From positions 4,191,560 to 4,255,559 of the forward strand of contig NZ_CP020042.1 of assembly GCF_002028425.1 (NCBI RefSeq): DNA of 64,000 nucleotides, written 5' to 3'. The position numbers and the translations under genes were made by a program. This DNA is from Streptomyces katrae (GTDB lineage: Bacteria > Actinomycetota > Actinomycetes > Streptomycetales > Streptomycetaceae). The notes under the pieces were generated by a model. That model saw nothing but the letters and a program-made list of their open reading frames with translations. It was not told the origin of the DNA and did not search any database. Below are positions 21,456 through 30,058 of the stretch, piece after piece; the stretch's first letter is position 1; the number at the start of each line of letters is the position of its first letter.

Positions 21456-22457
21456 GTGGACACCTTCGCTCTGGTCGTGACCATCGGTGTCGCGCTCGGC
21501 TTCACGTATACGAACGGTTTCCACGACTCCGCGAACGCCATCGCGACCTCCGTCTCGACGCGGGCCCTGACCCCGCGCGCGGCGCTCGCGATGGCCGCGG
21601 TGATGAACCTCGCCGGTGCCTTCCTCGGCAGCGGTGTCGCCCACACGGTCAGCAAGGGCCTGATCGAGACGCCCCAGGGCAACCGGGGCATGTGGATCCT
21701 CTTCTCCGCCCTGGTCGGGGCGATCGTCTGGAACCTGATCACCTGGTACTTCGGCCTGCCCTCGTCCTCCTCCCACGCGCTGTTCGGCGGCATGGTGGGC
21801 GCGGCGCTGGCCGGCGGGATCGACGTCCTGTGGGACGGGGTGGTCGAGAAGGTCGTCATCCCGATGTTCCTGTCGCCGATCGTCGGCCTGGTCGTCGGGT
21901 ACCTGGTGATGGTCGCCATCCTGTGGATGTTCCGGCGCGCCAACCCGCACAAGGCCAAGCGCGGCTTCCGCATCGCGCAGACGGTGTCCGCGGCGGGCAT
22001 GGCCCTCGGCCACGGTCTCCAGGACGCCCAGAAGACCATGGGCATCGTCGTGATGGCCCTGGTCATCGCCGACGTGCAGGGCGCCGACGACCCGATCCCG
22101 GTCTGGGTGAAGATCGCGTGCGCGGTGATGCTGTCGCTGGGTACGTACGCGGGCGGCTGGCGCATCATGCGCACCCTCGGCCGCAAGATCATCGAGCTGG
22201 ACCCGCCGCAGGGCTTCGCGGCGGAGACCACCGGCGCCTCGATCATGTTCGCCACCGCCTTCCTCTTCAAGGCGCCGATCTCCACCACCCACGTGATCAC
22301 CTCGGCGATCATGGGTGTGGGCGCGACCAAGCGGGTCAACGCGGTCCGCTGGGGCGTGGCGAAGAACATCATCCTCGGCTGGTTCATCACCATGCCGGCG
22401 GCGGCCCTGGTCGCCGCGCTCTGCTTCTGGCTCGCCGACCTGGCCTTCGTCGGCTGA
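21456..22457 (+). CDS. pit: Pit low-affinity phosphate transporter
   Basis: 333-residue PiT-family permease with about eight to ten membrane segments. The two inverted PiT signature repeats are visible: GFTYTNGFHDSANAIATSVS near the N-terminus and FLFKAPISTTHVITSAIMGVG near the C-terminus, with GLPSSSSHALFGGMVGAAL between. It moves metal-phosphate complexes using the proton gradient. GTG start at 21456 directly after the DUF47 stop. A strong terminator follows. Confidence 0.92.
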   Translation: MDTFALVVTIGVALGFTYTNGFHDSANAIATSVSTRALTPRAALAMAAVMNLAGAFLGSGVAHTVSKGLIETPQGNRGMWILFSALVGAIVWNLITWYFGLPSSSSHALFGGMVGAALAGGIDVLWDGVVEKVVIPMFLSPIVGLVVGYLVMVAILWMFRRANPHKAKRGFRIAQTVSAAGMALGHGLQDAQKTMGIVVMALVIADVQGADDPIPVWVKIACAVMLSLGTYAGGWRIMRTLGRKIIELDPPQGFAAETTGASIMFATAFLFKAPISTTHVITSAIMGVGATKRVNAVRWGVAKNIILGWFITMPAAALVAALCFWLADLAFVG

Positions 22458-22489
22458 GACGGCGGCCCGGCCGCACGCGGTACGGAAAC

Positions 22490-22535
22490 GGGCCGGCTCC
22501 CCCCACCCAGGGGGAGCCGGCCCTCTTTCTTTCTT
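22490..22535 (+). terminator. terminator after pit
   Basis: GGGCCGGCTCCCCC / GGGGGAGCCGGCCC arms with a short loop are followed by TCTTTCTTTCTTTCC on the plus strand. It lies between convergent pit and pstB and may also slow transcription coming from pstB. Confidence 0.85.
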
Positions 22536-22598
22536 TCCATCCTGCGGTGGCACCGCCATGCAGCACCGCAGGACGACCGCGCGAGCGGCCCCGGCTGT

Positions 22599-23375
22599 TT
22601 AGCCGAAGCGGCCCGAGATGTAGTCCTCGGTCGCCTGGACGGACGGGTTGGAGAAGATCCGGTCCGTGTCGTCGATCTCGACCAGCTTTCCGGGCTGGCC
22701 GACGGCGGCGAGGTTGAAGAAGGCGGTGCGGTCGGAGACGCGGGCCGCCTGCTGCATGTTGTGGGTCACGATGACGATCGTGAACCGCTCCTTGAGCTCG
22801 CCGATCAGGTCCTCGATGGCGAGGGTGGAGATCGGGTCGAGGGCGGAGCAGGGCTCGTCCATCAGCAGGACCTGCGGCTCGACCGCGATGGCGCGGGCGA
22901 TGCACAGACGCTGCTGCTGGCCGCCGGAGAGGCCGGAGCCGGGCTTGTTCAGGCGGTCCTTGACCTCGTTCCAGAGGTTGGCGCCCTGGAGCGACCGCTC
23001 GACGATGTCCGTGAGCTCGGACTTCTTGTAGCTGCCGTTCAGGCGCAGGCCCGCCGCCACGTTGTCGAAGATCGACATGGTGGGGAAGGGGTTCGGGCGC
23101 TGGAAGACCATGCCGACGGTGCGGCGCACCGCGACGGGGTCCACGTTCGAGCCGTACAGGTTCTCGTCGTCCAGCAGCACCTTGCCCTCGACGCGGCCGC
23201 CGGGGGTGACCTCGTGCATCCGGTTCAGGGTGCGCAGGAAGGTGGACTTACCGCAGCCGGAGGGGCCGATGAAGGCCGTCACGGAGCGGGGTTCCACGGT
23301 CATCGAGATGTCGTCGATGGCCTTGTGGGTGCCGTAGAAGGCGGAGAGGCCGCTGACGTCGATTCGCTTGGCCAT
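22599..23375 (-). CDS. pstB: phosphate ABC transporter ATPase PstB
   Basis: 258 residues, usual PstB length. Walker [10 protein letters not shown] at 37-45, [13 protein letters not shown]-loop typical of PstB, signature LSGGQQQR, Walker [14 protein letters not shown] and switch THNMQQ. It energises high-affinity phosphate import with PstA/PstC and PstS. Last gene of pstSCAB, 30 bp after pstA. Confidence 0.96.
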   Translation of the reverse strand: MAKRIDVSGLSAFYGTHKAIDDISMTVEPRSVTAFIGPSGCGKSTFLRTLNRMHEVTPGGRVEGKVLLDDENLYGSNVDPVAVRRTVGMVFQRPNPFPTMSIFDNVAAGLRLNGSYKKSELTDIVERSLQGANLWNEVKDRLNKPGSGLSGGQQQRLCIARAIAVEPQVLLMDEPCSALDPISTLAIEDLIGELKERFTIVIVTHNMQQAARVSDRTAFFNLAAVGQPGKLVEIDDTDRIFSNPSVQATEDYISGRFG

Positions 23376-23405
23376 GAGGGGTCACTTCGCTTTCATGTAG
23401 TCGCG

Positions 23406-24488
23406 TCAGCGACCGGTCTTCGGGGCCTTCCAGCGGGCGATGCCGCGGGCCACCAGATTCAGGATCATGACGAAGGCGATCAGGACGAGCGCCGCGGCCC
23501 AGGCACGGTCGTAGGAGGCTTCACTGCCGACCTTGTACTGCTCCCAGATGTACAGCGGGAGGGAGGACTGGGCACCTTCGAAGGGGTTGCCGTTGATCAG
23601 CTGCGATCCGAAGACCAGCAGCATGATCGGCGCGGTCTCGCCGGCGATGCGGGCGACGGCCAGCATGACGCCGGTGGAGATGCCGCCGATGGCCGTGGGC
23701 AGGACGACCTTGAGGATCGTGCGCCACTTCGGCACACCGAGGGCCAGGGCCGCCTCGCGCAGCTCGTTCGGGACGAGCTTGAGCATCTCCTCCGTGGAGC
23801 GGACGACGACCGGCATCATCAGGATCGACAGGGCCATCGCACCGCCGAAGCCCGAGGGGCCGAAGCCGAGCATCAGGTTCCAGGTCGTCAGGATGAACAG
23901 GCCGGCGACGATGGAGGGGATGCCGGTCATGACGTCGACGAAGAAGGTGACGGCGCGGGCGAGCCGGCCCCTGCCGTACTCGACCAGGTAGACGGCGGTC
24001 AGCAGGCCGACGGGCGCCGCGATCAGGGTGGCGAGGCCGACCTGCTCCAGGGTGCCGAGCAGGGCGTGGTAGACGCCGCCGCCCTTCTCGAAGCTGGTCA
24101 CGCCGTTCATGGAGTGGCTGAGGAAGTCCCCGTCGAGGGCCTTCATGCCGCGGCTGATCGTCGTCCACATCAGGGAGAGCAGCGGGACGACCGCGAGGAC
24201 GAAGCAGACCCAGACGACGGAGGTCGCGACGCGGTCCTTGGCCTGGCGGCGGTTCTCGACGACCGAGCTGGCGGTGTACGTGATCACGACGAACAGCAGG
24301 GCGGCGATCAGGCCCCACTGCACCTTGCTGCTCAGGCCGAAGACCAGGCCGATGACGATGCCGAGGGCGGCGGAGGCCGCGGCGATGCCGGCGGGGGCCC
24401 AGCGGGGCAGGCCGCCGCGGGTCAGGCCGGCGGGGGCGGCGGACTTGCGGGCCGGAGCGGGCCGGTGGTCCTGGAGTGCGTGGCTCAT
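23406..24488 (-). CDS. pstA: phosphate ABC transporter permease PstA
   Basis: 360 residues, a little longer than PstA of other bacteria because of an N-terminal extension with two extra hydrophobic segments. The permease motif EAALALGVPKWRTILKVVLPTAIGGI is present, as are GVTSFEKGGGVYHALLGTLEQV and PLYIWEQYKVGSEASYDRAWAAAL near the end. The ATG overlaps the pstC stop (ATGA). Confidence 0.95.
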   Translation of the reverse strand: MSHALQDHRPAPARKSAAPAGLTRGGLPRWAPAGIAAASAALGIVIGLVFGLSSKVQWGLIAALLFVVITYTASSVVENRRQAKDRVATSVVWVCFVLAVVPLLSLMWTTISRGMKALDGDFLSHSMNGVTSFEKGGGVYHALLGTLEQVGLATLIAAPVGLLTAVYLVEYGRGRLARAVTFFVDVMTGIPSIVAGLFILTTWNLMLGFGPSGFGGAMALSILMMPVVVRSTEEMLKLVPNELREAALALGVPKWRTILKVVLPTAIGGISTGVMLAVARIAGETAPIMLLVFGSQLINGNPFEGAQSSLPLYIWEQYKVGSEASYDRAWAAALVLIAFVMILNLVARGIARWKAPKTGR

Positions 24489-25477
24489 CAGGCGTTCGCC
24501 CCCGAGAAGTCCTTGCGACGGGCGATGATCAGGCGCGCGGCGCCGTTGACCAGCAGGGTGAGCAGGAAGAGGACGAGACCGGAGGCGATCAGCGCGTCAC
24601 GGCCGAACTCGTTGGCCTCGTCGAACTTCGCGGCGATGTTCTGCGCGAAGGTGCCGCCGCCCGGGTCGAGGATGTGCCCGGAGATCAGGAAGCTCGGGGA
24701 GAGGACGGTGGCCACGGCCATGGTCTCGCCGAGCGCACGGCCGAGGCCGAGCATGGATGCGGAGATGACGCCGGAGCGGCCGAAGGGCAGCACCGACATG
24801 CGGATGACCTCCCAGCGGGTCGCGCCGAGGGCCAGGGCGGCCTCCTCGTTCATGCGCGGGACCTGGAGGAAGACCTCGCGGCTGACGCTCGTCACGATCG
24901 GCAGGATCATGATCGCGAGGAGGATGCCGACGGTGAACAGCGAGCGGGCGACGCCGACCTGCGTCTTGTCGAAGACGTAGGTCCAGCCGAGGTACTGGTC
25001 GAGCCAGAGGTTCAGCCCGTTCAGCTGCGGCACGAGGAAGAGGGCGCCCCAGATGCCGTAGATGATCGACGGCACGGCGGCCAGCAGGTCGACCACGTAG
25101 GCGAGGGGCGCGGCCAGCTTGCGCGGCGCGTAGTGCGAGATGAACAGAGCGATGCCGACGGCGATCGGGACCGCGATGGCCATCGCGATGATCGAGCTGA
25201 CGACGGTGCCGAAGAGCAGGACGGCGATGCCGAAGACGGGGGGCCGGGCGGAGGCGTTCCAGTCGAAGGTGGTGAGGAAGTTCCCCTCGTTCTTCGACAG
25301 GGCGATGCTGGCCCGGTAGGTGAGGAAGGCGGCGATCGACGCCATGATCACCAGGAGCAGGATGCCGGAGCCCTTGGAGAGCCCCGAGAAGATCTTGTCA
25401 CCGGCCCGGCCGGTGGACCTTCCGCTCTTGGGGACAGGCGGAGCCGTGTCTATGTGGGTGCTTGTGCTGGAAGCCAT
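24488..25477 (-). CDS. pstC: phosphate ABC transporter permease PstC
   Basis: 329 residues with about six membrane segments. The ABC permease EAA block is EEAALALGATRWEVIRMSVLPFGRSG, and the PstC-typical AVPSIIYGIWGALFLVPQLN is upstream of it. It forms the membrane channel with PstA. It is 205 bp downstream of pstS across a hairpin and microsatellite. Confidence 0.95.
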   Translation of the reverse strand: MASSTSTHIDTAPPVPKSGRSTGRAGDKIFSGLSKGSGILLLVIMASIAAFLTYRASIALSKNEGNFLTTFDWNASARPPVFGIAVLLFGTVVSSIIAMAIAVPIAVGIALFISHYAPRKLAAPLAYVVDLLAAVPSIIYGIWGALFLVPQLNGLNLWLDQYLGWTYVFDKTQVGVARSLFTVGILLAIMILPIVTSVSREVFLQVPRMNEEAALALGATRWEVIRMSVLPFGRSGVISASMLGLGRALGETMAVATVLSPSFLISGHILDPGGGTFAQNIAAKFDEANEFGRDALIASGLVLFLLTLLVNGAARLIIARRKDFSGANA

Positions 25478-25560
25478 GGTCTTTCCGGTCTGTGTGGGGG
25501 GCGAGCCCCCTGGCGGCGGTGCACCGGATTCCCCCGGGGTGGAGGGGGAGGGTCCCCGGG

Positions 25561-25588
25561 CCGGCCCGCCCGGACGGGGGCGGGCCGG
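25561..25588 (-). other. 11-bp perfect stem-loop in the pstS-pstC gap
   Basis: CCGGCCCGCCC (25561-25571) and GGGCGGGCCGG (25578-25588) pair perfectly around a 6-nt loop. No T-run follows on the minus strand, so it looks like an mRNA-stabilising or processing hairpin that would favour pstS over pstCAB, as is common after binding-protein genes. Confidence 0.55.
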
Positions 25589-25604
25589 ACCTCGGGGGTC
25601 AGGA

Positions 25605-25644
25605 TGGAGCTGTGGAGCTGTGGAGCTGTGGAGCTGTGGAGCTG
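25605..25644. repeat. 8-bp microsatellite TGGAGCTG, five copies
   Basis: Five exact head-to-tail TGGAGCTG units followed by decayed copies (TGGCGCTTCGGAGCTTCGGAGCTG), ending about 15 bp from the pstS stop codon. Likely to vary by slippage. Confidence 0.9.
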
Positions 25645-25682
25645 TGGCGCTTCGGAGCTTCGGAGCTGCGGGCTTCGAAGTC

Positions 25683-26825
25683 CTAGGCGAGGGACTTGAT
25701 GACCTCGCGGACCTTGGTGTTGATCTCGGCCGGGATCGGGGCGTAGCCGTTCTCGGTGAGGGCCTTCTGGCCGGCGTCCGAGGCGGTGTACTCCAGGAAG
25801 GACTTCACGGTGCCGAGCGTCTCGGGCTTGTTGCCCTTGTCGCAGACGACCTCGTAGGTGACCAGGACGATCGGGTACGCGCCCTCGGCCTTGGTGGCGT
25901 AGTCGAGCTTGAGGGCCAGGTCCGAGCCGGTGCCGGTGACCTTGGCGGCGGAGATGGCCTTGGAGGCGTTGTCCGGGGTGGCCTTGACGGGGGCGGAGGC
26001 GCCGGTGTTCACGTCGACCGTCTTGATGCTCTGCGAGGTGGCGTACGAGAGCTCGAAGTAGCCGATCGCGCCGTCGACGGCCTTGACCTGGGAGGCGACA
26101 CCGGCGGAGCCGGACGCGGCCTGGCCACCCGGGGCCGGCCACTTCTTGGAGGCCTCGTAGGACCAGGCGTCAGGGGCGGCGGCCTTGAGGTACTTGCCCA
26201 GGTTCTCGGTGGTGCCCGAGTCCTCGGAGCGGTGGAAGGCCTGGATGGCGGTGGAGGGGAGGCTGACGCCGGGGTTCAGCTTCTTGATCGCCTCGTCGTC
26301 CCACTTCTTGATCTTGTCGTTGAAGATGTTGGCGATCGTGGCGGCGTCGAGGTTCAGCTTGTCCACGCCGGCGACGTTGAAGCCGAGGGCGATGGGGCCG
26401 CCGACCATCGGCAGGTTGATGCCCTGGCCGCCGCCGGTGCAGATCTTCTTCGAGTCCTCGACCTGCTCGGGCTTCAGCGCGGAGTCCGAACCGGCGAAAC
26501 CGACGGTGCCCTGGTTGAACGCGACGATGCCCTCACCGGAGGAGGAGGACTTGTAGTTCACCTCGACGCCGGAGCAGGCGGCCATGTAGTTCTTGACCCA
26601 CAGGTCGACGGCGTTCTTCTGGGCGGAGGAGCCGGAGGCGAGCAGCTTGCCCTTGGCGCCGTCGCACTTGATGTCGCCCGGGGCGGGGGCCGAGGCCTTG
26701 GTGGTGCCGTCGGCGCCGGTCTTCGTGTTGTCGTCCGAGCCGCACGCCGTGAGGACCAGGGCGCCGGACACGACGAGGGCCCCGAGGGCGGAGGCACGAA
26801 GCCGGTTCTTGCGCTGAAGCTTCAC
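25683..26825 (-). CDS. pstS: phosphate-binding lipoprotein PstS
   Basis: 380 residues from GTG at 26825; this start gives a normal lipoprotein signal peptide (KLQRKNRLRASALGALVVSG) ending in lipobox LTAC. Phosphate-binding blocks are visible: LASGSSAQKNAVDLW, FAGSDSALKPEQ, FHRSEDSGTTENLGKYL. It captures phosphate outside the membrane and passes it to PstCA. First gene of pstSCAB; PHO-box repeats lie upstream, so PhoP control under phosphate limitation is expected. Confidence 0.96.
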   Translation of the reverse strand: MKLQRKNRLRASALGALVVSGALVLTACGSDDNTKTGADGTTKASAPAPGDIKCDGAKGKLLASGSSAQKNAVDLWVKNYMAACSGVEVNYKSSSSGEGIVAFNQGTVGFAGSDSALKPEQVEDSKKICTGGGQGINLPMVGGPIALGFNVAGVDKLNLDAATIANIFNDKIKKWDDEAIKKLNPGVSLPSTAIQAFHRSEDSGTTENLGKYLKAAAPDAWSYEASKKWPAPGGQAASGSAGVASQVKAVDGAIGYFELSYATSQSIKTVDVNTGASAPVKATPDNASKAISAAKVTGTGSDLALKLDYATKAEGAYPIVLVTYEVVCDKGNKPETLGTVKSFLEYTASDAGQKALTENGYAPIPAEINTKVREVIKSLA

Positions 26826-26966
26826 TGTTCGGGTGTTCCTTCCGGGGGGCCGCCGGCCGCTTTCTGTATCGGGGCGGCGTGCGAAGAGGACTACGTGATG
26901 GGTGGGGCGCGGGGCCGCTCTTTCCTGTTCGGCTCGCACCGTGCGCTACCGAAATTAGGCAGAACA

Positions 26967-27007
26967 GGTGACGGGGTCGACGGGGGTTGGTGAACGGATG
27001 GTGAACC
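26967..27007 (-). promoter_or_regulatory. PHO box upstream of pstS
   Basis: On the minus strand the core reads GGTTCACCATCCGTTCACC: two GTTCACC half-sites (plus-strand 26989-26995 and 27000-27006) exactly 11 bp apart, the PhoP direct-repeat unit of Streptomyces. A weaker half-site (GGTGACG at 26967) keeps the 11-bp phase two units away. About 165 bp upstream of the pstS GTG. Confidence 0.88.
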
Positions 27008-27303
27008 GTGGCGGACGGGCGGGTGCGGATGGGGGGGTTTGTACCTGGGATTAAGCGGGCGTTATCCGCCCGTTATGGTGCCGTGACCTTCCCTGGGCGG
27101 GGGCGCGGGGGAGGGGAGCGCGGCGGGGAGTGCGGTCGGGCGGGGGTGGCTGGATCTGGCCGGTGGCGGGGGCGGCGGTGGCCCCGGGGGGCGGGTCTGG
27201 GGGCCGGGCGGCCGGGGGCCGGGCGGGGCCGGGCGGGGCGGGGTCCCGGTGGGGCGGGAGCGGCCGGGCGGGCGGGACCTGGGGTGGGACCGGGTTCCGG
27301 CGG
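27008..27303. other. G-rich gene-free tract before the palindromic array
   Basis: No gene is seen. From about 27095 the plus strand is extremely G-rich with many runs of four or more G, able to form quadruplexes. A C-rich mirror of it lies outside the other end of the palindrome (28942-29095) and outside the third copy (35165-35300), so it appears to be part of the repeated element's flank. Confidence 0.6.
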
Positions 27304-27323
27304 GGCGGTCTCAGGGACGGGTT

Positions 27324-27468
27324 GGGGCTTTCCCGTCAGTCTCATCGTCCTTCCGCGTCGGGCCGCCCTGTCAAGGGCGCTCCTTCGTCGCGTCGCTTCG
27401 CGATCGCCTGCGGCGACCCTTGACAGGCCGTCCCGCCGCGAAATGCCGAAGACTGCCGGGAAACCCCC
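27324..27468 (+). repeat. 145-bp cap hairpin, copy 1
   Basis: Outer arms GGGGCTTTCCCGTCAGTC (27324-27341) and GACTGCCGGGAAACCCCC (27451-27468) pair with two mismatches. Inner arms CCTGTCAAGGG (27367-27377) and CCCTTGACAGG (27417-27427) are perfect. The apex contains small GAA-like triloop hairpins. Same length and spacing as the two other copies. Confidence 0.85.
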
Positions 27469-27590
27469 AAAGGAACGGGACGGACGTTCATAGGACATAC
27501 GGCGGACTCAGCGACCAGCCGGGCGGTCGGGGGCCGCCACGCCAAGCGTCCGGGCCGACAGGATTGCCATCCGGGGCCGCGATCCGCGAC

Positions 27591-28123
27591 AGATCGCTAC
27601 GCGCTCCTCCCGTCTCAGCGTCCGCCGCCTGTCTGGGGTCGTTGCCCGCACCCAAGGGCGACGGAATCGGTATCGGGGCCCGGCAGGCGCGGCAAATCGC
27701 TACGCGCTCCTCTCTCCTCGGCGTCCGGCGGCCGTCCGGGGTCTCTGCCCGCAGGAAAGGGCGACAGATTCGTCATCCAGGACTGGTGGGCGCGGCAGAT
27801 CGCTACGCGCTCCTCGAATTCCGGCGTCCGCGACCCGTCTGGGGCTGATGCCTGCACCCAAGGGCGACGGGATCGGCATCGGGGCACGGCAGGCGCCCCA
27901 GATCGCTACGCGCGCCTCGAATTCCGGCGTCCGACGACCGCCCGGGGCCGTTGCCCGCACGAAATGCCAACTGGGCCGTCATCCGGGGCCGATGGGCGCG
28001 GCAGATCGCTACGCGCTCCTCCCGTCCCGGCGTCCGACGGCCGTCGGGGCTGATACCTGCACCAAATGCCAACCAGAGGAACATCCGGAAGCAATAGGCG
28101 CGCCAGATCGCTACGCGCTGCCG
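27591..28123 (+). repeat. array A: six 103-bp repeats
   Basis: Core AGATCGCTACGCGCTCCTC starts at 27591, 27694, 27797, 27900, 28003 and 28105, a period of 103, 103, 103, 103 and 102 bp. Between cores a second block (GGCGTCCG...GTC..GGG and CTGCACCAAATGCC-like) is also conserved, so the whole unit is repeated and not only the core. In the reverse complement the core extends to GCGCGTAGCGATCTGTCGCG with 5-bp inverted ends. Confidence 0.92.
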
Positions 28124-28221
28124 AGATCTCGGCGTCCGGGCGCCGTCTTGGGCCGGTGGCGGCACCAAATGCCGGACCGCAGGGCATCCCGGCCCAAGAC
28201 GGCCGCCGGACGCCGAGGAAA

Positions 28222-28653
28222 CAGAAGCGCGTAGCGATCTTGGGCGCCTGGGGTGCCCGGATGGGCCTCTCATCGGCATTTGGTGCAGGCAGCGACCCCA
28301 GACGGGCAGCGGACGCCGGGACGGGAGGAGCCCGTAGCGATCTGGCGCGCCCTGCCGGACTCCGATGCCGATGCCATCGCCCTTTGCTGCGGGTATCAGC
28401 CCAATACGGCCGCCGGACGCCGAGATCTCGGCAGCGCGTAGCGATTTGACGCGCCCGGCGGTCCCGGATGCCCCTCCGGTCGTCATTTGGTGCGGGTACC
28501 AGCCCAGGGCGGTCGTCGGACGCCGAAATTTGAGGAGCGCGTAGCGATCTGTCGCGCCTCCCGGTCCCGGATGCCGATTCTGTCGGCCTTTCCTGCGGGC
28601 AGCGGCCCCAGGCGGGCGGCGGACGCTGAGACGGCGGGAGCGCGTAGCGATCT
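28222..28653 (-). repeat. array B: five 103-bp repeats, opposite orientation
   Basis: The core, here GAGGAGCGCGTAGCGATCT, ends at 28240, 28343, 28447, 28550 and 28653 (period 103-104). Pairwise midpoints with the array A cores 2-6 all fall at 28173, giving the palindrome centre. Confidence 0.92.
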
Positions 28654-28775
28654 GTCGCGAATTGCGGCCCCGCATGGCAATCCTGTCGGCCCGGATGCCC
28701 GGCGAGGCGGCCCCCGACCTACCCGCCTGGTCGCTGATCCCGCGTATGTCCATCGATGGACCGTGCCGTCCTTTT

Positions 28776-28920
28776 GGGGGTTTCCCGGCAGTCCTTGTCT
28801 TTCCGGTTCGGGCTGTTCTGTCAAGGGTCGCCGAAGGCGATCGCGAAGCGACGCGACGAAGGAGCGCCCTTGACAGGGCGGCCCGGGCCGGAAGGACAGT
28901 GGGACTGACGGGAAAGCCCC
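28776..28920 (+). repeat. 145-bp cap hairpin, copy 2
   Basis: Outer arms GGGGGTTTCCCGGCAGTCC (28776-28794) and GGACTGACGGGAAAGCCCC (28902-28920). Inner arms CTGTCAAGGG (28818-28827) and CCCTTGACAG (28867-28876). The 39-nt apex holds TCGCC-GAA-GGCGA (28828-28840) and TCGC-GAA-GCGA (28841-28851), two very stable GAA triloops. The last array B core ends 122 bp before it. Confidence 0.9.
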
Positions 28921-28941
28921 AAGGCTTCTCTGAGACCGCCC

Positions 28942-29095
28942 GGGGCAGACCCTGCCCTCCACCCGTCCCGGCCGGCTTGTCGCTCCAGCCCCGCCGGAGT
29001 CCCCTGCCCCCCCGCCCACCCGCACCCGGGAGACGAGGGGGGCAGACACCCATCCGCCCCCCCGCCCCCACCCCCCACCCCCCACCCCCCAGGCC
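28942..29095. other. C-rich gene-free flank of the palindrome
   Basis: No gene is seen. The plus strand is C-rich with long C runs (from about 29058 to 29093), the mirror of the G-rich tract at 27095-27300. It separates the palindrome from the end of the CHAD gene. Confidence 0.6.
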
Positions 29096-30058
29096 TCACG
29101 GCCCCGCCGGGACCGCCGCCGGTTCCCACAGGGTGTGGAAGGTCAGGCGGCTGGCTTCCACCGCGTGGCGTTGGTCGGCGTGGAGGACGCCCAGGGCGTA
29201 GGCCGTCGCCGGGGCGATGCGGGGGGTGCGGGCGGCCGTTGCCGAGGCGGTGGCCGCCTCCGCGGCGTCGCGGTGCTGGTTCAGGGCCTCGCTCGCCGCC
29301 GCCAGGCGCGGGGCTTCCTCCCCCAGGGCCTCACGGGCGTAGCGGTGCACGCGCAGCAGGCGGCGTACCTCGTGCCAGGCGGCGTCCGCGTGCGCCGAGT
29401 ACGGGGCGGAGGTATCCGTGGCGGGGAGGGCTCCGACCGCCGCCTCCAGGCGGGTGCGGGCCACCGCCGCGAGCGGGGTGAGGACGTCGTCCACCCGGCC
29501 GCCCGCCGCCACCGGGTCCAGCGGGACCTCCGAGGCCAGGACCGCCACCGCGTCCGCCACCGCGTGGAACCGGGCCGAGCCCAGCGCCTGGAGGGTCGCC
29601 GAGTGGGCCCGGGTACGGGCCAGCGTGAGCTGGCGTTCCAGCAGGGCGCCCGCGCGCGCCGAGCCGACGGTCAGTGCGCCCGCGGCGCTGCCGCGCGGGG
29701 CCGGGACCTCCGGGGAGGCCGAGAGCCGTTGCAGTGCCTCCATCAGGCGGGACAGCCGGGCGGCGTACGCGTGCTCGTCCGCCAGGGTGGAGGACAGCCA
29801 GACCAGCTCGGCGCGCAGCGGGTCCGCCCAGCTCGGCTGCGTGACGACCCGGAAGGTGCTCAGGGAGGCGGCGATGCGGCGCGCGGCCCCCCGCAGGCCG
29901 TGCGCCGCCTCTGCCGCCTCCGCGGCGTCGGGGCCGCCCCCCGCGCCCGCCGCGCCTGCGTCATGCAGGCGCAGCGCGCGCAGGAAAGCGGTGGCCTGGG
30001 AACGCAGGTAGACGCCGAGCACGTCACCTGCGGTCGGGTCATGGTTTGGCTGAGCCAC
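29096..30058 (-). CDS. CHAD-domain protein (polyphosphate-binding)
   Basis: 320-residue helical protein. CHAD features are visible: paired Arg/His-rich helices such as [32 protein letters not shown], and [24 protein letters not shown] domains bind polyphosphate through conserved His and basic residues, which fits its overlap (20 bp) with the end of the polyphosphate kinase gene. GTG start at 30058. The usual N-terminal CYTH domain is absent; this is a CHAD-only form. Confidence 0.85.
   Translation of the reverse strand: MAQPNHDPTAGDVLGVYLRSQATAFLRALRLHDAGAAGAGGGPDAAEAAEAAHGLRGAARRIAASLSTFRVVTQPSWADPLRAELVWLSSTLADEHAYAARLSRLMEALQRLSASPEVPAPRGSAAGALTVGSARAGALLERQLTLARTRAHSATLQALGSARFHAVADAVAVLASEVPLDPVAAGGRVDDVLTPLAAVARTRLEAAVGALPATDTSAPYSAHADAAWHEVRRLLRVHRYAREALGEEAPRLAAASEALNQHRDAAEAATASATAARTPRIAPATAYALGVLHADQRHAVEASRLTFHTLWEPAAVPAGP

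Larger units (their letters stand above)
27304..28941. repeat. 1.6-kb imperfect palindrome of two convergent 103-bp repeat arrays capped by hairpins
   Basis: The left half read forward matches the right half read as reverse complement: cap hairpin, ~123-bp conserved gap, then tandem 103-bp units meeting near 28173. The outer borders share GGTCTCAG (left) and CTGAGACC (right). The left arm has six units and the right five. Since 103 is not a multiple of three, the units cannot keep one reading frame, which argues against a coding repeat despite open frames on both strands. Not recognised as any described family. Confidence 0.9.

Noticed and set aside
27591..28653. CRISPR array
   Set aside because: Units are 103 bp and conserved over most of their length, inter-core sequences are related, the arrays are mirror images and no cas genes are present.
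27803..29071. 422-codon open frame across the palindrome
   Set aside because: Repeat period of 103 bp shifts frame every unit, and both strands are open because of GC bias; no start site or domain is convincing.
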